Of a DNA stretch of 64,000 nt, positions 17,454 through 26,750 are shown in pieces. The DNA comes from Streptomyces diastatochromogenes (lineage in GTDB: Bacteria; Actinomycetota; Actinomycetes; Streptomycetales; Streptomycetaceae). Location: assembly GCF_002242805.1 (NCBI RefSeq), contig NZ_MCGQ01000045.1, forward strand, positions 1 through 64,000, read 5' to 3'. Positions within the stretch are counted from its first letter, which is position 1, and every line of letters begins with the position of its first letter. A model generated the notes under the pieces. It made no database searches. It worked only from the letters and a program-made list of their open reading frames with translations, and was not told where the DNA came from. A program made the position numbers and the translations under genes.

Positions 17454-18203
17454 ATGCGAACATCCCCCGCCGTGGTCGACGGCCTGGCCTCGCCTGCGCC
17501 GGCCCCACCACCCCGAACCCGCTCCGAGGCGCGGGCCGCCTTCGAGGACTCCGCCTCCGTGGGCCTCGGCTTCGTCCCGCTCGGCATCGCCTTCGGGGTG
17601 CTCGTCACCCACTCCGGAGTCGGCTGGTGGTGGGCGGGCCTGTCCAGCGCGCTGATCTACGGCGGGTCGTTCGAGTTCCTGCTGATCGGCATGGTCACCG
17701 CGGCCGCGCCGCTGGTCTCCGTCGCCGTGTCCGCGTTCCTGGTGAACCTGCGCCACGTCTTCTACGCCCTGTCCTTCCCGCTGGACCGGGTGGAGGGGAG
17801 GCTCGGGAAGACGTACAGCACCTTCGCGCTGTGCGACGAGGCGTACGCCCTGACCGCCGGGCAGCAGGCCCGGTCCTGGTCGAGCCGGCGCATCCTCTGG
17901 CTGCAGCTCTTCATGCACCTGTACTGGGCCGGGGGCGCCACCGCGGGAGCCCTGCTCGGCTCCCTCGTGCCGGACAGCGTCACCGGGCTGGACTTCGCGC
18001 TGACCGCCCTGTTCACCGTGCTGGCGCTCGACGCCGTACGTGACCGGCGGGGCGATCTGCCCACCCCGCTGCTCGCCCTGGTCAGCGCCCTCGCCGCCCG
18101 GCTGCTGTTCCCCGGTCAGCTGCTGCCGGTCGCCTTCGCCCTGTTCACCGCCGGGCTCCTGGCCCGACACCTCCCCACCCGCAGGAAGCAGAGTCATGCC
18201 TGA
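17454..18203 (+). CDS. azlC: AzlC, branched-chain amino acid exporter large subunit
   Basis: A 249-residue membrane permease. After about 35 cytosolic residues come LGFVPLGIAFGVLV and further helices up to residue 240, about seven or eight segments. The AzlC motif region GSFEFLLIGM and VNLRHVFYALSF is clear. With AzlD it exports branched-chain or other amino acids. The ATG follows the palindrome by 3 nt and has no ribosome-binding site. The 3' end overlaps azlD by 8 nt. Confidence 0.88.
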   Translation: MRTSPAVVDGLASPAPAPPPRTRSEARAAFEDSASVGLGFVPLGIAFGVLVTHSGVGWWWAGLSSALIYGGSFEFLLIGMVTAAAPLVSVAVSAFLVNLRHVFYALSFPLDRVEGRLGKTYSTFALCDEAYALTAGQQARSWSSRRILWLQLFMHLYWAGGATAGALLGSLVPDSVTGLDFALTALFTVLALDAVRDRRGDLPTPLLALVSALAARLLFPGQLLPVAFALFTAGLLARHLPTRRKQSHA

Positions 18204-18525
18204 CACGACCTACCTCGTCGCCGCGGTCCTGATATCCGCCGCGGTGACCTGGACCCTGCGTGCCCTCCCCTTCGCCGCCCTCGCCCCGCTGCGGGCGAGC
18301 GGCACGGTCCAGTACCTGAGCACGCGCATGCCCGCCGGGATCATGGTGATCCTGGTCGTCTACTGCCTGCGCGACCTGCCGCTGACCCACGCCCGCGTGG
18401 CGGCGCCCCTGGCGGCCCTGACCGTCACCGTCGGCCTGCATCTGTGGCGCCGCAACGCCCTGTTGAGCATCCTCGGCGGCACCGCGGTCCATGTGGCGCT
18501 GGCCAGCACGGTCTTCGCGCACTGA
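18196..18525 (+). CDS. azlD: AzlD, branched-chain amino acid exporter small subunit
   Basis: A 109-residue protein with four hydrophobic segments (about 3-25, 45-62, 68-85 and 88-106) and the AzlD hallmark TWTLRALPFA. It forms a two-component exporter with AzlC. The start overlaps the azlC stop by 8 nt. A hairpin terminator follows 34 nt after the stop. Confidence 0.87.
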   Translation: MPDTTYLVAAVLISAAVTWTLRALPFAALAPLRASGTVQYLSTRMPAGIMVILVVYCLRDLPLTHARVAAPLAALTVTVGLHLWRRNALLSILGGTAVHVALASTVFAH

Positions 18526-18558
18526 CGGCCCGCCGACAGGCCGACGCCCGGTGAGACG

Positions 18559-18583
18559 GCCGGTCAGGAGAGAACCGACCGGC
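18559..18583. terminator. bidirectional hairpin terminator between azlD and cyclophilin
   Basis: Stem arms GCCGGTC (18559-18565) and GACCGGC (18577-18583) are perfect, with an 11-nt purine-rich loop. It lies between two convergent genes. No U-tract follows, which is usual for streptomycete terminators. Confidence 0.5.
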
Positions 18584-18631
18584 GTCATCACCGGGGCGTT
18601 CGCGTCACCCGCTGGTGGGGGAGCGTGTCGG

Positions 18632-19138
18632 TCAGACCGTGCCGCTCGCGGTGATCGTGACCTTCGCGCTGGGCGCGCCGCTCCGGCTGCCGACGCCCTC
18701 GATCTGGTCGACGAGCTTCTGACCCTCGATGACCTCACCGAAGACGACGTGCTTGCCGTCGAGCCAGTCGGTGACGATCGTGGTGATGAAGAACTGCGAG
18801 CCGTTGGTGTTCCGGCCGGCGTTCGCCATGCTCAGCAGGTACGGGCGGTCGTGCTTGAGGGTGAAGTTCTCGTCCTCGAACTTCTCGCCGTAGATGCTCT
18901 TGCCGCCGGTGCCGTCGCCCCGGGTGAAGTCGCCGCCCTGCAGCATGAACTGCGGGATGACCCGGTGGAACGAGGAACCGGCGTAGCCGAAGCCGTGCTT
19001 GCCGGTGGCCAGCTCGCGGAAGTTCTTGGCGGTCTTGGGAACCACGTCGTCGAAGAGCTTGAAGACGATCCGGCCGGCCGGCTCGCCGTTGATGCTGATG
19101 TCGAAGTACACGTTTTCACTGGTGGCGTTGTCACTCAT
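18632..19138 (-). CDS. cyclophilin-type peptidyl-prolyl isomerase
   Basis: A 168-residue cytosolic cyclophilin that accelerates proline cis-trans isomerisation during folding. The active-site set is visible: FHRVIPQFMLQGGDF (catalytic Arg, Phe and Gln), then MANAGRNTNGSQFFIT and W...LDGKHVVFGEV (the Trp that governs cyclosporin binding). The length matches bacterial cyclophilin A. The start at 19138 gives the usual N-terminus; upstream in-frame sequence is atypical. TAAATT ends 7 nt before the ATG, so the transcript may be leaderless. Confidence 0.93.
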   Translation of the reverse strand: MSDNATSENVYFDISINGEPAGRIVFKLFDDVVPKTAKNFRELATGKHGFGYAGSSFHRVIPQFMLQGGDFTRGDGTGGKSIYGEKFEDENFTLKHDRPYLLSMANAGRNTNGSQFFITTIVTDWLDGKHVVFGEVIEGQKLVDQIEGVGSRSGAPSAKVTITASGTV

Positions 19139-19263
19139 GGCGATCAATTTATCGTCGACGAGTGTCGCGACGTGCAGAAGGGTCTCCTTGCGCGTCTGGT
19201 GTCGCTCCCCACCCCGCCGATAAAGGGCCCGCCTCGTGGCCTTCTCGCGTGGAGAATCCTCCC

Positions 19264-20130
19264 GTGACGGGAGACTGGGTGTGGGACGAAACACTGTTCG
19301 CGGGGGCGGCCCCCTACTACGACCGGGGCAGGCTGCCGTACGCCCCCACCCTCGTGCCGGTGCTGGCCGACGTGCTCGGGCTCGACGGGACCGGGCGGCT
19401 CCTCGACGTGGGATGCGGCCCCGGCACCGTGGCGGTGCCCCTGACGCCCCTGTTCGGCGAAGTCGTGGGCGTGGACCCCGACCCGGGCATGATCGGCGAA
19501 GCCGCCCGCCGGGCCGCCGCCGCGGGAGGGGCCGCGAAGTCCCGGTGGGTACGGATCCGGGCCGAGGATCTCCCGGCGGACCTCGGCACGTTCACCGTGG
19601 CGGTCTTCGCCCAGTCCTTCCACTGGATGGACCGCGACCTGGTGGCGGGCACCGTGCGCGGCATGCTCCGGCCCGGCGGGGCGCTGGTGCACCTCTCTGA
19701 CCTGAAGGGCGAGCCGCTCGGCGTCGAGGGTCTGCCGTACCCCGGTGTGCCGTACGGGGCCATCGGTGAACTCGTCAAGGAGTACCTGGGGCCGGTCCGC
19801 CGCGCCGGGCGCGGAGTGCTGCCCGACGGGACACCCGGCGGCGAGGCGGCGATCATCGCCCGCGCCGGATTCCTGGGACCCGAGCGGCATGTCGTCCCCG
19901 GCGGGCAGGTGCTGGAACGCGGCGAGGACGACGTCGTCGCCTCGACCTTCTCGATGTCGTACTCGGCGCCCGGCCTGTTCGGCCCACAGCGCGACGCCTT
20001 CGAGACCGACCTGCGCCGCCTGCTGCGCTCGTGCTCCCCGACGGGCCGGTTCTGTGAACGGGGGCCGAGCACCGAGGTGTTCGTCTGGCGAGAGCCGTCC
20101 GTGTCTGCCGCGGCCGGAGCACGCGGCTGA
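19264..20130 (+). CDS. class I SAM-dependent methyltransferase
   Basis: A 288-residue enzyme with a Rossmann-fold methyltransferase core at about 35-150. Motif I is LLDVGCGPGT at about 46, motif II has the acidic VVGVDPDPGM, and the post-motif FAQSFHWMD resembles methyltransferases acting on small molecules (UbiE-like/Methyltransf_11). The C-terminal half likely covers the substrate pocket. GGAG lies 9 nt before the GTG. Substrate unknown. The gene is divergent from cyclophilin with 125 nt between starts. Confidence 0.82.
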   Translation: MTGDWVWDETLFAGAAPYYDRGRLPYAPTLVPVLADVLGLDGTGRLLDVGCGPGTVAVPLTPLFGEVVGVDPDPGMIGEAARRAAAAGGAAKSRWVRIRAEDLPADLGTFTVAVFAQSFHWMDRDLVAGTVRGMLRPGGALVHLSDLKGEPLGVEGLPYPGVPYGAIGELVKEYLGPVRRAGRGVLPDGTPGGEAAIIARAGFLGPERHVVPGGQVLERGEDDVVASTFSMSYSAPGLFGPQRDAFETDLRRLLRSCSPTGRFCERGPSTEVFVWREPSVSAAAGARG

Positions 20131-20161
20131 TCCGTCCGGGCCGGTCCTGCCCCAGCCGCCG

Positions 20162-21076
20162 TCAGCGGCCGAGCCGGCGCAGGTGCTCGACGCACAGTCG
20201 GGCGACCGTGCCGATCACGGAATCGGCCTGTGGTGTCTGGGGGCCGGGCCCGGTGGGCCTGGTGAACACCGCCACCGCGAAGCGGGAACCGTCAGGGAAG
20301 TGCACGACTCCGGCGTCGTTGCTCACACACCCGGGAACCGTGCCCGACTTGGCAGCCACCCGCACCTCGTCACCGAACCCGGTGGCGATCTTCCGGGTCA
20401 GCCGCTGCTGTCCGATGACGGACCGCACCGCCGCGCAGGCGGCAGCGGGCCCGGCCTCGTCCCGCCAGATCATCCTCAGCAAGGCGGCCATCTGCCCGGC
20501 CGTCGCGCTCGTGATGTGCCCGGGCCGCAGGGACGGAGTGGACAGCGCGCGCTCCCAGATGCGGTCGGCATCCCGGGGTGAGCCCGCCTCACGCATCGCA
20601 CGGGTCATCTCCGCCCACCCGGCGAAGCCCGTATCGCGGCCGATCGCGTCGAACTCCTCCTGGATCGTGCCCGCCAACCGGATCCGGTCCAGGCCCAACG
20701 CGGCCAGCCGGGCGTGGATCCGCGGTACCGACACCCGACGGATCAACACGTCGGTCGCGGTGTTGTCGCTGATCGTCACCATCATCCGGGCGAGATCGCG
20801 CAGCGAGACCTCGGCCTCGTCCTCGAAGATGCAGAAGCCCTGACCGCCCGGCGTGGCCTGCGACGGCGCGAGCCGGACGCGCTCGGCCAGGTCCAGCTCC
20901 CCCTCGGCGCCCTGGCAGAACAACTCCAGCGCCACCGCGATCTTGAACGTCGAAGCGGCGACCACCAACTCATCGCCGTCCAGCACCACTTGGCCGGAAC
21001 CGTCGATGTCCAGGACAGCCACACTGCCCTGGCACCCGGCCTCGGCGAACACCTGCGCAAGCTTGTCCTCGATCAT
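20162..21076 (-). CDS. class A beta-lactamase-like serine hydrolase without signal peptide
   Basis: A 304-residue protein with the three penicillin-recognising motifs: S42-T-F-K45, S103-D-N105 and KSGT near 243. The class A general-base motif ExxLN is not evident; TIQEEF lies in the expected region instead. The N-terminus MIEDKLAQVF is not a signal peptide, whereas real beta-lactamases are exported. It is therefore more likely a cytosolic esterase or amidase of this fold than a resistance enzyme. It follows the methyltransferase and phosphatase genes on the same strand (gaps 36 and 63 nt). Confidence 0.78.
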   Translation of the reverse strand: MIEDKLAQVFAEAGCQGSVAVLDIDGSGQVVLDGDELVVAASTFKIAVALELFCQGAEGELDLAERVRLAPSQATPGGQGFCIFEDEAEVSLRDLARMMVTISDNTATDVLIRRVSVPRIHARLAALGLDRIRLAGTIQEEFDAIGRDTGFAGWAEMTRAMREAGSPRDADRIWERALSTPSLRPGHITSATAGQMAALLRMIWRDEAGPAAACAAVRSVIGQQRLTRKIATGFGDEVRVAAKSGTVPGCVSNDAGVVHFPDGSRFAVAVFTRPTGPGPQTPQADSVIGTVARLCVEHLRRLGR

Positions 21077-21112
21077 CCGCCCACCGTCCCTGCTCGCCGA
21101 ACTCCCTTGAGG

Positions 21113-21913
21113 TCACGCGGTCTTGCGGGCCACCCCTCCGTAGAAGCCGATCTCGCCGGACCGCGGCGGTGGCGGGGCGTCCGGGCGCCAGAACGGGACC
21201 TGGACCAGGCCGGGCTCGACCAGTTCGAAGCCGTCGAAGAACCGTTCGATCTCGTCGCGGGAGCGCAGGTTCAGTGTGGCGGTGGCCTTGCTGTAGACGG
21301 CCTGGGCGGCGCTGCGGTCGGCGAAGTCGCCGGTGGCGTGCGACAGCACCAGGAAACTGCCGGCCGGAAGCGCCTCGCGCAGCGCGGCGACGACCTGCTC
21401 GGGCTTCTCCGCGTCGGTGAGGAAGTGGAGGACGGCGACCAGGAGGAGCGCGACCGGCCGGTCGAAGTCGATGGCCCGGCGGACCTCGGGGTGGTTCACG
21501 ACGGCCTGGGGGTCGCGCACGTCGGCGAGTACGACACTGGTCGCGCCGGAACTGCTGAGCAGCGCGTTGGCGTGCGCGGCCACGATCGGATCGTTGTCGA
21601 CGTAGGCCACGCGGACGTCCGGCGCCGGCCCGTGGGCGATCTCGTGCACGTTCGGCGAGGTGGGCAGCCCGGTGCCGACGTCGAGGATCTGGCGTACCCC
21701 GCTGCCGACGACGTACCGGACGGCACGCTGCAGGAAGGCGCGGTTGGCCCGCAGGCCGATGCGCACCTCGGGCGCGGCGGCGGCGAGTTCGTCGCCGGCC
21801 CGCCGGTCCACCTCGTAGTTGTCCTTGCCGCCCAGCAGGTAGTCGTAGATCCGTGCAGGGTGCGGCCTGCTGGTGTCGATCTCCCCGATGCCGAAGCCGC
21901 CGTCCTGTCCCAC
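21113..21913 (-). CDS. S-adenosylmethionine-dependent methyltransferase, DUF574 type
   Basis: A 266-residue protein of the family abundant in streptomycetes. Diagnostic segments are IDTSRPHPARIYDYLLGGKDNY at the N-terminus, ILDVGTGLPTSPNVHEIA (SAM motif I) and VAYVDNDPIV. The biological substrate of this family is unknown. I chose GTG 21913 with GAGGAG upstream rather than the ATG at 21955, whose added residues are Arg/Gly-rich. These proteins are often found near SpoIIE-type phosphatases, as here. Confidence 0.85.
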   Translation of the reverse strand: MGQDGGFGIGEIDTSRPHPARIYDYLLGGKDNYEVDRRAGDELAAAAPEVRIGLRANRAFLQRAVRYVVGSGVRQILDVGTGLPTSPNVHEIAHGPAPDVRVAYVDNDPIVAAHANALLSSSGATSVVLADVRDPQAVVNHPEVRRAIDFDRPVALLLVAVLHFLTDAEKPEQVVAALREALPAGSFLVLSHATGDFADRSAAQAVYSKATATLNLRSRDEIERFFDGFELVEPGLVQVPFWRPDAPPPPRSGEIGFYGGVARKTA

Positions 21914-21976
21914 ACCGCGCTCCTCTCGACGACCGCCACGGCCCCGCCCGTGCACGGTTCACGACAGCTTCGCACA

Positions 21977-24112
21977 TCAACAACCAGGCAGACGCTGGTG
22001 GTTGTGCACCGCGCGGAGCAGCAGCACGGTGACGTCGTCCGTGCACTGACCGGTCGGCCAGGCGTGGTGGACGAGGCTGTCGGCGAGGTGGTCGAGGTCG
22101 GGGTCGTCCGTGTCCGCGAGATGCTTGAGCAGGTCGGAGGTGGTGTCCGCGGCGTCGCGTCCGGGCTTCTCCACCAGCCCGTCGGTGTAGAGGGCCAGGA
22201 CGGCTCCGTCGAGCAGCGGTGCGGCGGTGACGGGGTAGTGGACATCCGCGCCGATGCCCAGGAGCGGGCCGGGCTCGATGTCCAGAATGCGCGCGCGGTG
22301 CCGAGCATCGAGCAGGAGAGGGGGGACGTGACCGGCGCTGGCCAGGGTCAGTCGTCCGTGGGCCAGGTCCAGGTGCGCGTAGAGGCAGGCGACGAGCAGG
22401 TCGGACTCCAGGTCCGCCAGCAGCCGATTGGTGCGGGACAGGACCTCGTCCGGCGCCGCCCCGGCGCTCGCGTGCGCGTGAATGGCGGTGCGGACCTGTC
22501 CCATGAGGGTGGCGGCGGCGATGCTGTGTCCCTCCACGTCGCCGATGACCGCCGCGACCGTGCTGTCGTCCAGGCGGAGCAGGTCGTAGAAGTCCCCGCT
22601 GACATCGAGCCCGTGCCCGGCCGGCAGATAGCGGGCGGCGACTTCGAGGCCGGGCAGGGTGGGCAGGGTGCGGGGCAGGAGGACCTGCTGGAGTTCGTGG
22701 ACGAGGCGGTGCTGGGAGTCGTAGAGGCGGGCGCGGTCGAGTGCCTGGGCGATGAGGGCGGCCAGCGACGTGAGGACGGCGCGCTCGTCCGCCGTGAAGG
22801 TGTGCGGACGGTCGTAGGACAGGATGCAGCAGCCCACCGGGCGGCCCGTGATGATCAGGGGCAGGAAGGCCCAGGCCTGTTTACCGCTGATCCGGGGCGC
22901 CCGGGGGTGGTTGCGTGCCATGTCGTCCGGGCCGGCGAAGAAGGCGGGCACGCCGCTGGCCAGGACCTGACCGGCAGGGGTGAGGTCGGTGTCCAGGGGA
23001 AGGGCGTCGAGGCGCTCGATGGTGTCTTCCGGGTAGCCGTGATGGCCGGTGATCTTCAGCCGGCCCGCGTCCACCGCGGAGAGAACCATCCCCTGGGCTC
23101 CGAAGGCGGGGAGGATCTGGTCGACGATCAGGGCGGCGACGTCCCGTACGGTGACCGTCTCCGTGAGGGCCGCGGCCAGGTGGACCAACTGGTAGAGACG
23201 TCCGGTCGGCGCCGCCGCGGGCCGCTGCGCGGGGGGCGCCGGCGGGTCCGCCGACTGCTCGGTGCACGGGGTGACACGGACGCTGATACCGCTGCTGTCC
23301 GGGTGGAGCCAGAAGGTCAGCCACTGGTCGGGCGGCCGGAGCGCGTCGAAGGAGAGCGGCGTACGGCTGACGACGGCTGTGCGGTACTGGTCCTCGTACG
23401 CGGGATCGTCCAGCCAGTGCAGCGCCTGCCAGGGCCGTGCGCCCAGCAGCTGCTCCGCGGGGCGCCCGAGGAGCCGGGCGGCGACGCCGCTGACGAAGGT
23501 GACGCGGCCCTCCAGGTCCAGGGCGACGGCACCTTCGGGCAGGCGTTCGAGGTAGTCGACCGCGGCCATTCCGGTCTGCGTGGGGTGGCGTACGGTTTCG
23601 AGCGGCCAGATGCGCGGCTGCTCGGGGAAGCCGGGTGGCCCGGGTGCGTCGTCCAGCAGACGGGCCAGCCGGTGTGCGCTGGTGATGAGGTGGCCGCGTT
23701 CGCGCGGGGAGGCCTCCTGCGGGTGGTCGCCGGACCACATGAGCACGATGCCTCCCCAGCACCGTCGCACGCCGGTCAGCGGGACGGCCGCGAGCGCGAA
23801 ACGGTAGGGCAGTACGGCCGCGGTGATCGGATAGCGGCGGGACATCTCGTCCTGGCTGCCGATCCACACCAGCCGGTCGTCACGGATCGCGTCGGCGACC
23901 GGGACGGGGGCGGTCATGGGCAGGCGCCGCCAGGTCTGGGCGAACTCGACGGGCAGCCCGCACAGCGCCACCAGGCGCAGCATCGGCTCCGGCTCCTCGA
24001 TCAGGTACAGGCCGCCGATCACGGCGCCGGTACGGCGCACGACATCGGTCAGACCCGTCCCGAGCGCGTCGTCCAGTGACCCGCCACCCTGGGGTAGATC
24101 ACCGGGCCGCAT
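21977..24112 (-). CDS. GAF-PAS-GAF SpoIIE-type PP2C phosphatase
   Basis: A 711-residue cytosolic signalling phosphatase. A GAF-like domain covers about 15-165, a PAS domain about 180-285 (VDYLERLPEGAVALDLEGRV), a second GAF about 305-460, and the PP2C/SpoIIE catalytic domain about 485-700. The metal-binding aspartates are visible in SGDFYDL, GDVEGHS, YTDGLVE and TDDVTVL. Such enzymes dephosphorylate anti-anti-sigma factors and control sigma-B-like stress responses or development. No anti-sigma gene is adjacent. ATG 24112 has GGAGGG about 4 nt upstream; an in-frame extension to 24232 lacks such a site. Confidence 0.88.
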   Translation of the reverse strand: MRPGDLPQGGGSLDDALGTGLTDVVRRTGAVIGGLYLIEEPEPMLRLVALCGLPVEFAQTWRRLPMTAPVPVADAIRDDRLVWIGSQDEMSRRYPITAAVLPYRFALAAVPLTGVRRCWGGIVLMWSGDHPQEASPRERGHLITSAHRLARLLDDAPGPPGFPEQPRIWPLETVRHPTQTGMAAVDYLERLPEGAVALDLEGRVTFVSGVAARLLGRPAEQLLGARPWQALHWLDDPAYEDQYRTAVVSRTPLSFDALRPPDQWLTFWLHPDSSGISVRVTPCTEQSADPPAPPAQRPAAAPTGRLYQLVHLAAALTETVTVRDVAALIVDQILPAFGAQGMVLSAVDAGRLKITGHHGYPEDTIERLDALPLDTDLTPAGQVLASGVPAFFAGPDDMARNHPRAPRISGKQAWAFLPLIITGRPVGCCILSYDRPHTFTADERAVLTSLAALIAQALDRARLYDSQHRLVHELQQVLLPRTLPTLPGLEVAARYLPAGHGLDVSGDFYDLLRLDDSTVAAVIGDVEGHSIAAATLMGQVRTAIHAHASAGAAPDEVLSRTNRLLADLESDLLVACLYAHLDLAHGRLTLASAGHVPPLLLDARHRARILDIEPGPLLGIGADVHYPVTAAPLLDGAVLALYTDGLVEKPGRDAADTTSDLLKHLADTDDPDLDHLADSLVHHAWPTGQCTDDVTVLLLRAVHNHQRLPGC

Positions 24113-24331
24113 CGTGCCCTCCGCTCGCCTCCGGGCGGCGCCACCGATCCGGGCGTCGACTGTCCGAGCATCGGCCGCGCGAAGCACAGGTTGCCTTATC
24201 GGGACCATATGTCCGATCTGGATCACTGCCAAGGCGGGACGACCCGACCAAGATCAGACTGCCTGATATCGTCCAGCGTTCGAAGGCGGGACCCAGACCG
24301 TTCCCGCCGTCCGCATTCCAGGGGGGTTGCG

Positions 24332-25315
24332 TTGTCCACGTCCTTTTCCGGTCCGTCTCGTCGTCATCTGCTGACCGGGGGCGCCGGTTTGGCGCTCGCC
24401 GCGTCCGCCGGTTCGCTGGTCTCGCCCGCGCGCGCCGCCGCCGCCGAACCGGCGACCGCCGCGCTCTACCAGCTCAAGCCGCCGCACCTGCTGGAGGCCG
24501 AGACGCTGGTGGAGTACCTGCGGCTGCGCGCGAACCAGTGGGACCACAACCGGTACAACGTCGAGCAGACCAATGGTGAGAACCTCGGCAGAACCACGGT
24601 GACCTGGGGCCGTCCCGGGCACCCGGAGGAGTTCGAGAACCTCTCCCAGTGCGCCTCGTTCATGACGTCGCTGCTGCAGCGCTCCTACGGCGCCGACACC
24701 GCGTACGGCTGGGCCACCCCGGCCTACTTCAACCAGTACTTCCCGCCGAAGGACGGCCTGCCCCGCACCTCCTCGTTCCCCAACGCCGAGGATCTGCAGG
24801 CCGGATTCCTGAACGCCTCCAACGTGCCGCACATCGACCCGGTGACCAAGCCGGTGAACCTGCGCCCCGGCGACATCGTGGCCTGGGACTACGACCCCGA
24901 CGTCAAGAGCACCCCGTACACCGGGCACACCGTGCTGATCCGCGCGTACCTCGGCACGTACGCCTCCTCCGTCGACAGCAAGCTGGGCATCACCGGGGTC
25001 GTCCCGCACCTCTTCCAGATCGTCGACTGCACCAACAGCCCGCACGGCGGCCCCGACCGCACCAGCCAGTCCAGCATCGACCGCTACCGTGCGTACCCGG
25101 ACAGCCGCGCCGAGATCGCCGACGACAACAGCACCTACACCGAGCACAGCGGTGTGGGCTACGGGCACATGATCTTCTACGCGGACCCCGACACGTCCCT
25201 CTTCGTCGGGTACCGCTGGAGCGTCAACTCCGGCTCGCCCCAGGCCGCGGTCGCACAGCCGGTCAAGGACAAGAAGCAGATCGCGGCGGGCCGCGTCAAC
25301 GCTTTCCTGGTGTAG
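24332..25315 (+). CDS. Tat-exported protein with NlpC/CHAP-like Cys-His layout
   Basis: A 327-residue secreted protein. A twin-arginine signal (SRRHLLTGGAGLALAASAG) precedes an Ala-rich cleavage site. The mature protein has a Cys in NLSQCASFMTSLL and later LRPGDIVAWDYDPD...GHTVLIRAY. This Cys followed by a Pro-Gly-Asp turn and His matches the order in NlpC/P60 and CHAP cysteine peptidases, so a cell-wall hydrolase role is plausible but unproven. The start is an uncommon TTG with GGGGGG 5 nt upstream. Upstream in-frame ATG codons would bury the signal sequence. Confidence 0.72.
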   Translation: MSTSFSGPSRRHLLTGGAGLALAASAGSLVSPARAAAAEPATAALYQLKPPHLLEAETLVEYLRLRANQWDHNRYNVEQTNGENLGRTTVTWGRPGHPEEFENLSQCASFMTSLLQRSYGADTAYGWATPAYFNQYFPPKDGLPRTSSFPNAEDLQAGFLNASNVPHIDPVTKPVNLRPGDIVAWDYDPDVKSTPYTGHTVLIRAYLGTYASSVDSKLGITGVVPHLFQIVDCTNSPHGGPDRTSQSSIDRYRAYPDSRAEIADDNSTYTEHSGVGYGHMIFYADPDTSLFVGYRWSVNSGSPQAAVAQPVKDKKQIAAGRVNAFLV

Positions 25316-25446
25316 CCGGGGCGCTGCCGGGCCGGGGCCGCCCAGACCGTGAAATCGGCGCCCGGGCGTGCCGCGGCCGGCACCCGACGGCGCAGCACGG
25401 CGTTGCGAGGCGCATCGTGCCCGACAGCCGGTGCCTATGGTGGGCT

Positions 25447-26664
25447 GTGATCAGCAGCGACGCAGAGCCTCGCCGACGGGGTGGAGGGCGCCCGGGGTAC
25501 AAGTCCGCAGCGGGCGTCTTCGCCGTCGGCATGATGGGCACCACCCTGCCCACACCGCTGTACGGGTTGTACCGGGAGCAGATCGGGTTCTCCGAACTGA
25601 TCGTGACGGTGGTGTTCGCCGTCTACGCGGTGGGCGTCATCGCCGCCCTGCTGATCGCCGGCGGCTTCTCCGACGTGCTAGGACGACGGCCGGTGCTGCT
25701 GGCCGCGCTCGGCCTGGCCGCCCTCAGCGCGGTGTGCTTCCTGTCCGAGGGCGGACTGCCGCTGCTGTACACGGGCCGGGTGCTGTCGGGCTTCTCGGCC
25801 GGTCTGCTGAGCGGCACGGGCACCGCGGCCGTACTCGAACTGGCCCCGCCCGACCGACGCGGCCGTGCCGGACTGGCGGCGACCGCGGCCAACATGGGCG
25901 GTCTGGGACTCGGCCCGCTCCTTTCCGGTTTCCTCGCCGAGTACGCCCCTTGGCCGCTCAAGCTGCCGTTCGTCGCCCATCTGGCGCTCCTGGCCATCGC
26001 CACGGTGGTCGTCTGTCTGCTGCCCGAGACCGTGCGCCGCAGCGTTCCGCGCCCGTCGCTGCGACCTCAGGGCATGACGGTTCCGCCGGAGGTGCGCGGG
26101 GTGTTCGCACCGTGCGCCCTCGCCGCCTTCGCGGGCTTCTCCATGCTCGGCCTGTTCACGGCCGTCGCCCCGGCCTTTCTCACGGAGACCCTGGGGGTGC
26201 ACAACCTGGCGGTCACCGGTGCCGTCGCCTTCTGCGTGTTCTGCGCCTCGACCGCCGGTCAGCTGCTTATGGGACCGGTCGGCGCGCGCCGCTCCCTGCC
26301 CTGGGGCTGCGCGGTGCTCGTCGCCGGCCTCCTGCTCATCGCGGCCTCGCTGCTCCTGGAGTCCTTCCCGGTGCTGCTGGCCGGGGCGGTGACCGGTGGC
26401 GTGGGGCAGGGGATGGCGTTCCGCGCCGGACTGACCGAGGTGAGCACCGCGGCGCCCCCGGCGCACCAAGGTGCCACCATCTCGGCCTTCTTCGTCGTCG
26501 CGTACGTGGGGATCTCGCTGCCGGTCGTCGGAGTGGGGGCCATGACGGTGGCGCTGGGGCTGCGCGGGGCCGGTCTGGTGTTCACGGGGTGCGCGGTCCT
26601 GCTGGTGACGGCAGTGGGCATCCATGTGCGACGGAACCTGTCCCCGGCCACCGTCCGGCGATGA
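25447..26664 (+). CDS. MFS transporter, 12 TM
   Basis: A 405-residue drug:H+ antiporter-like permease with 12 predicted helices. The loop 2-3 signature is GGFSDVLGRRPVLL. The N-terminal segment GTTLPTPLYGLYRE is typical of small actinobacterial MFS exporters. No binding-site residues allow the substrate to be named. GTG start; TATGGT ends 5 nt upstream and there is no ribosome-binding site, so the mRNA may be leaderless. Confidence 0.85.
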   Translation: MISSDAEPRRRGGGRPGYKSAAGVFAVGMMGTTLPTPLYGLYREQIGFSELIVTVVFAVYAVGVIAALLIAGGFSDVLGRRPVLLAALGLAALSAVCFLSEGGLPLLYTGRVLSGFSAGLLSGTGTAAVLELAPPDRRGRAGLAATAANMGGLGLGPLLSGFLAEYAPWPLKLPFVAHLALLAIATVVVCLLPETVRRSVPRPSLRPQGMTVPPEVRGVFAPCALAAFAGFSMLGLFTAVAPAFLTETLGVHNLAVTGAVAFCVFCASTAGQLLMGPVGARRSLPWGCAVLVAGLLLIAASLLLESFPVLLAGAVTGGVGQGMAFRAGLTEVSTAAPPAHQGATISAFFVVAYVGISLPVVGVGAMTVALGLRGAGLVFTGCAVLLVTAVGIHVRRNLSPATVRR

Positions 26665-26750
26665 ACCGAGGCTCATCACCCGTGGGGTGAACGTCCCGCG
26701 GTCCTCCGGCGTCGAAGGAGAAACAGTCCGCGCAGGTGAAAGGCCCGCAC

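Noticed and set aside
20714..24079. A 1121-codon plus-strand open frame
   Set aside because: It is antisense to the beta-lactamase-like, methyltransferase and phosphatase genes; composition is a shadow of GC-rich codon bias.
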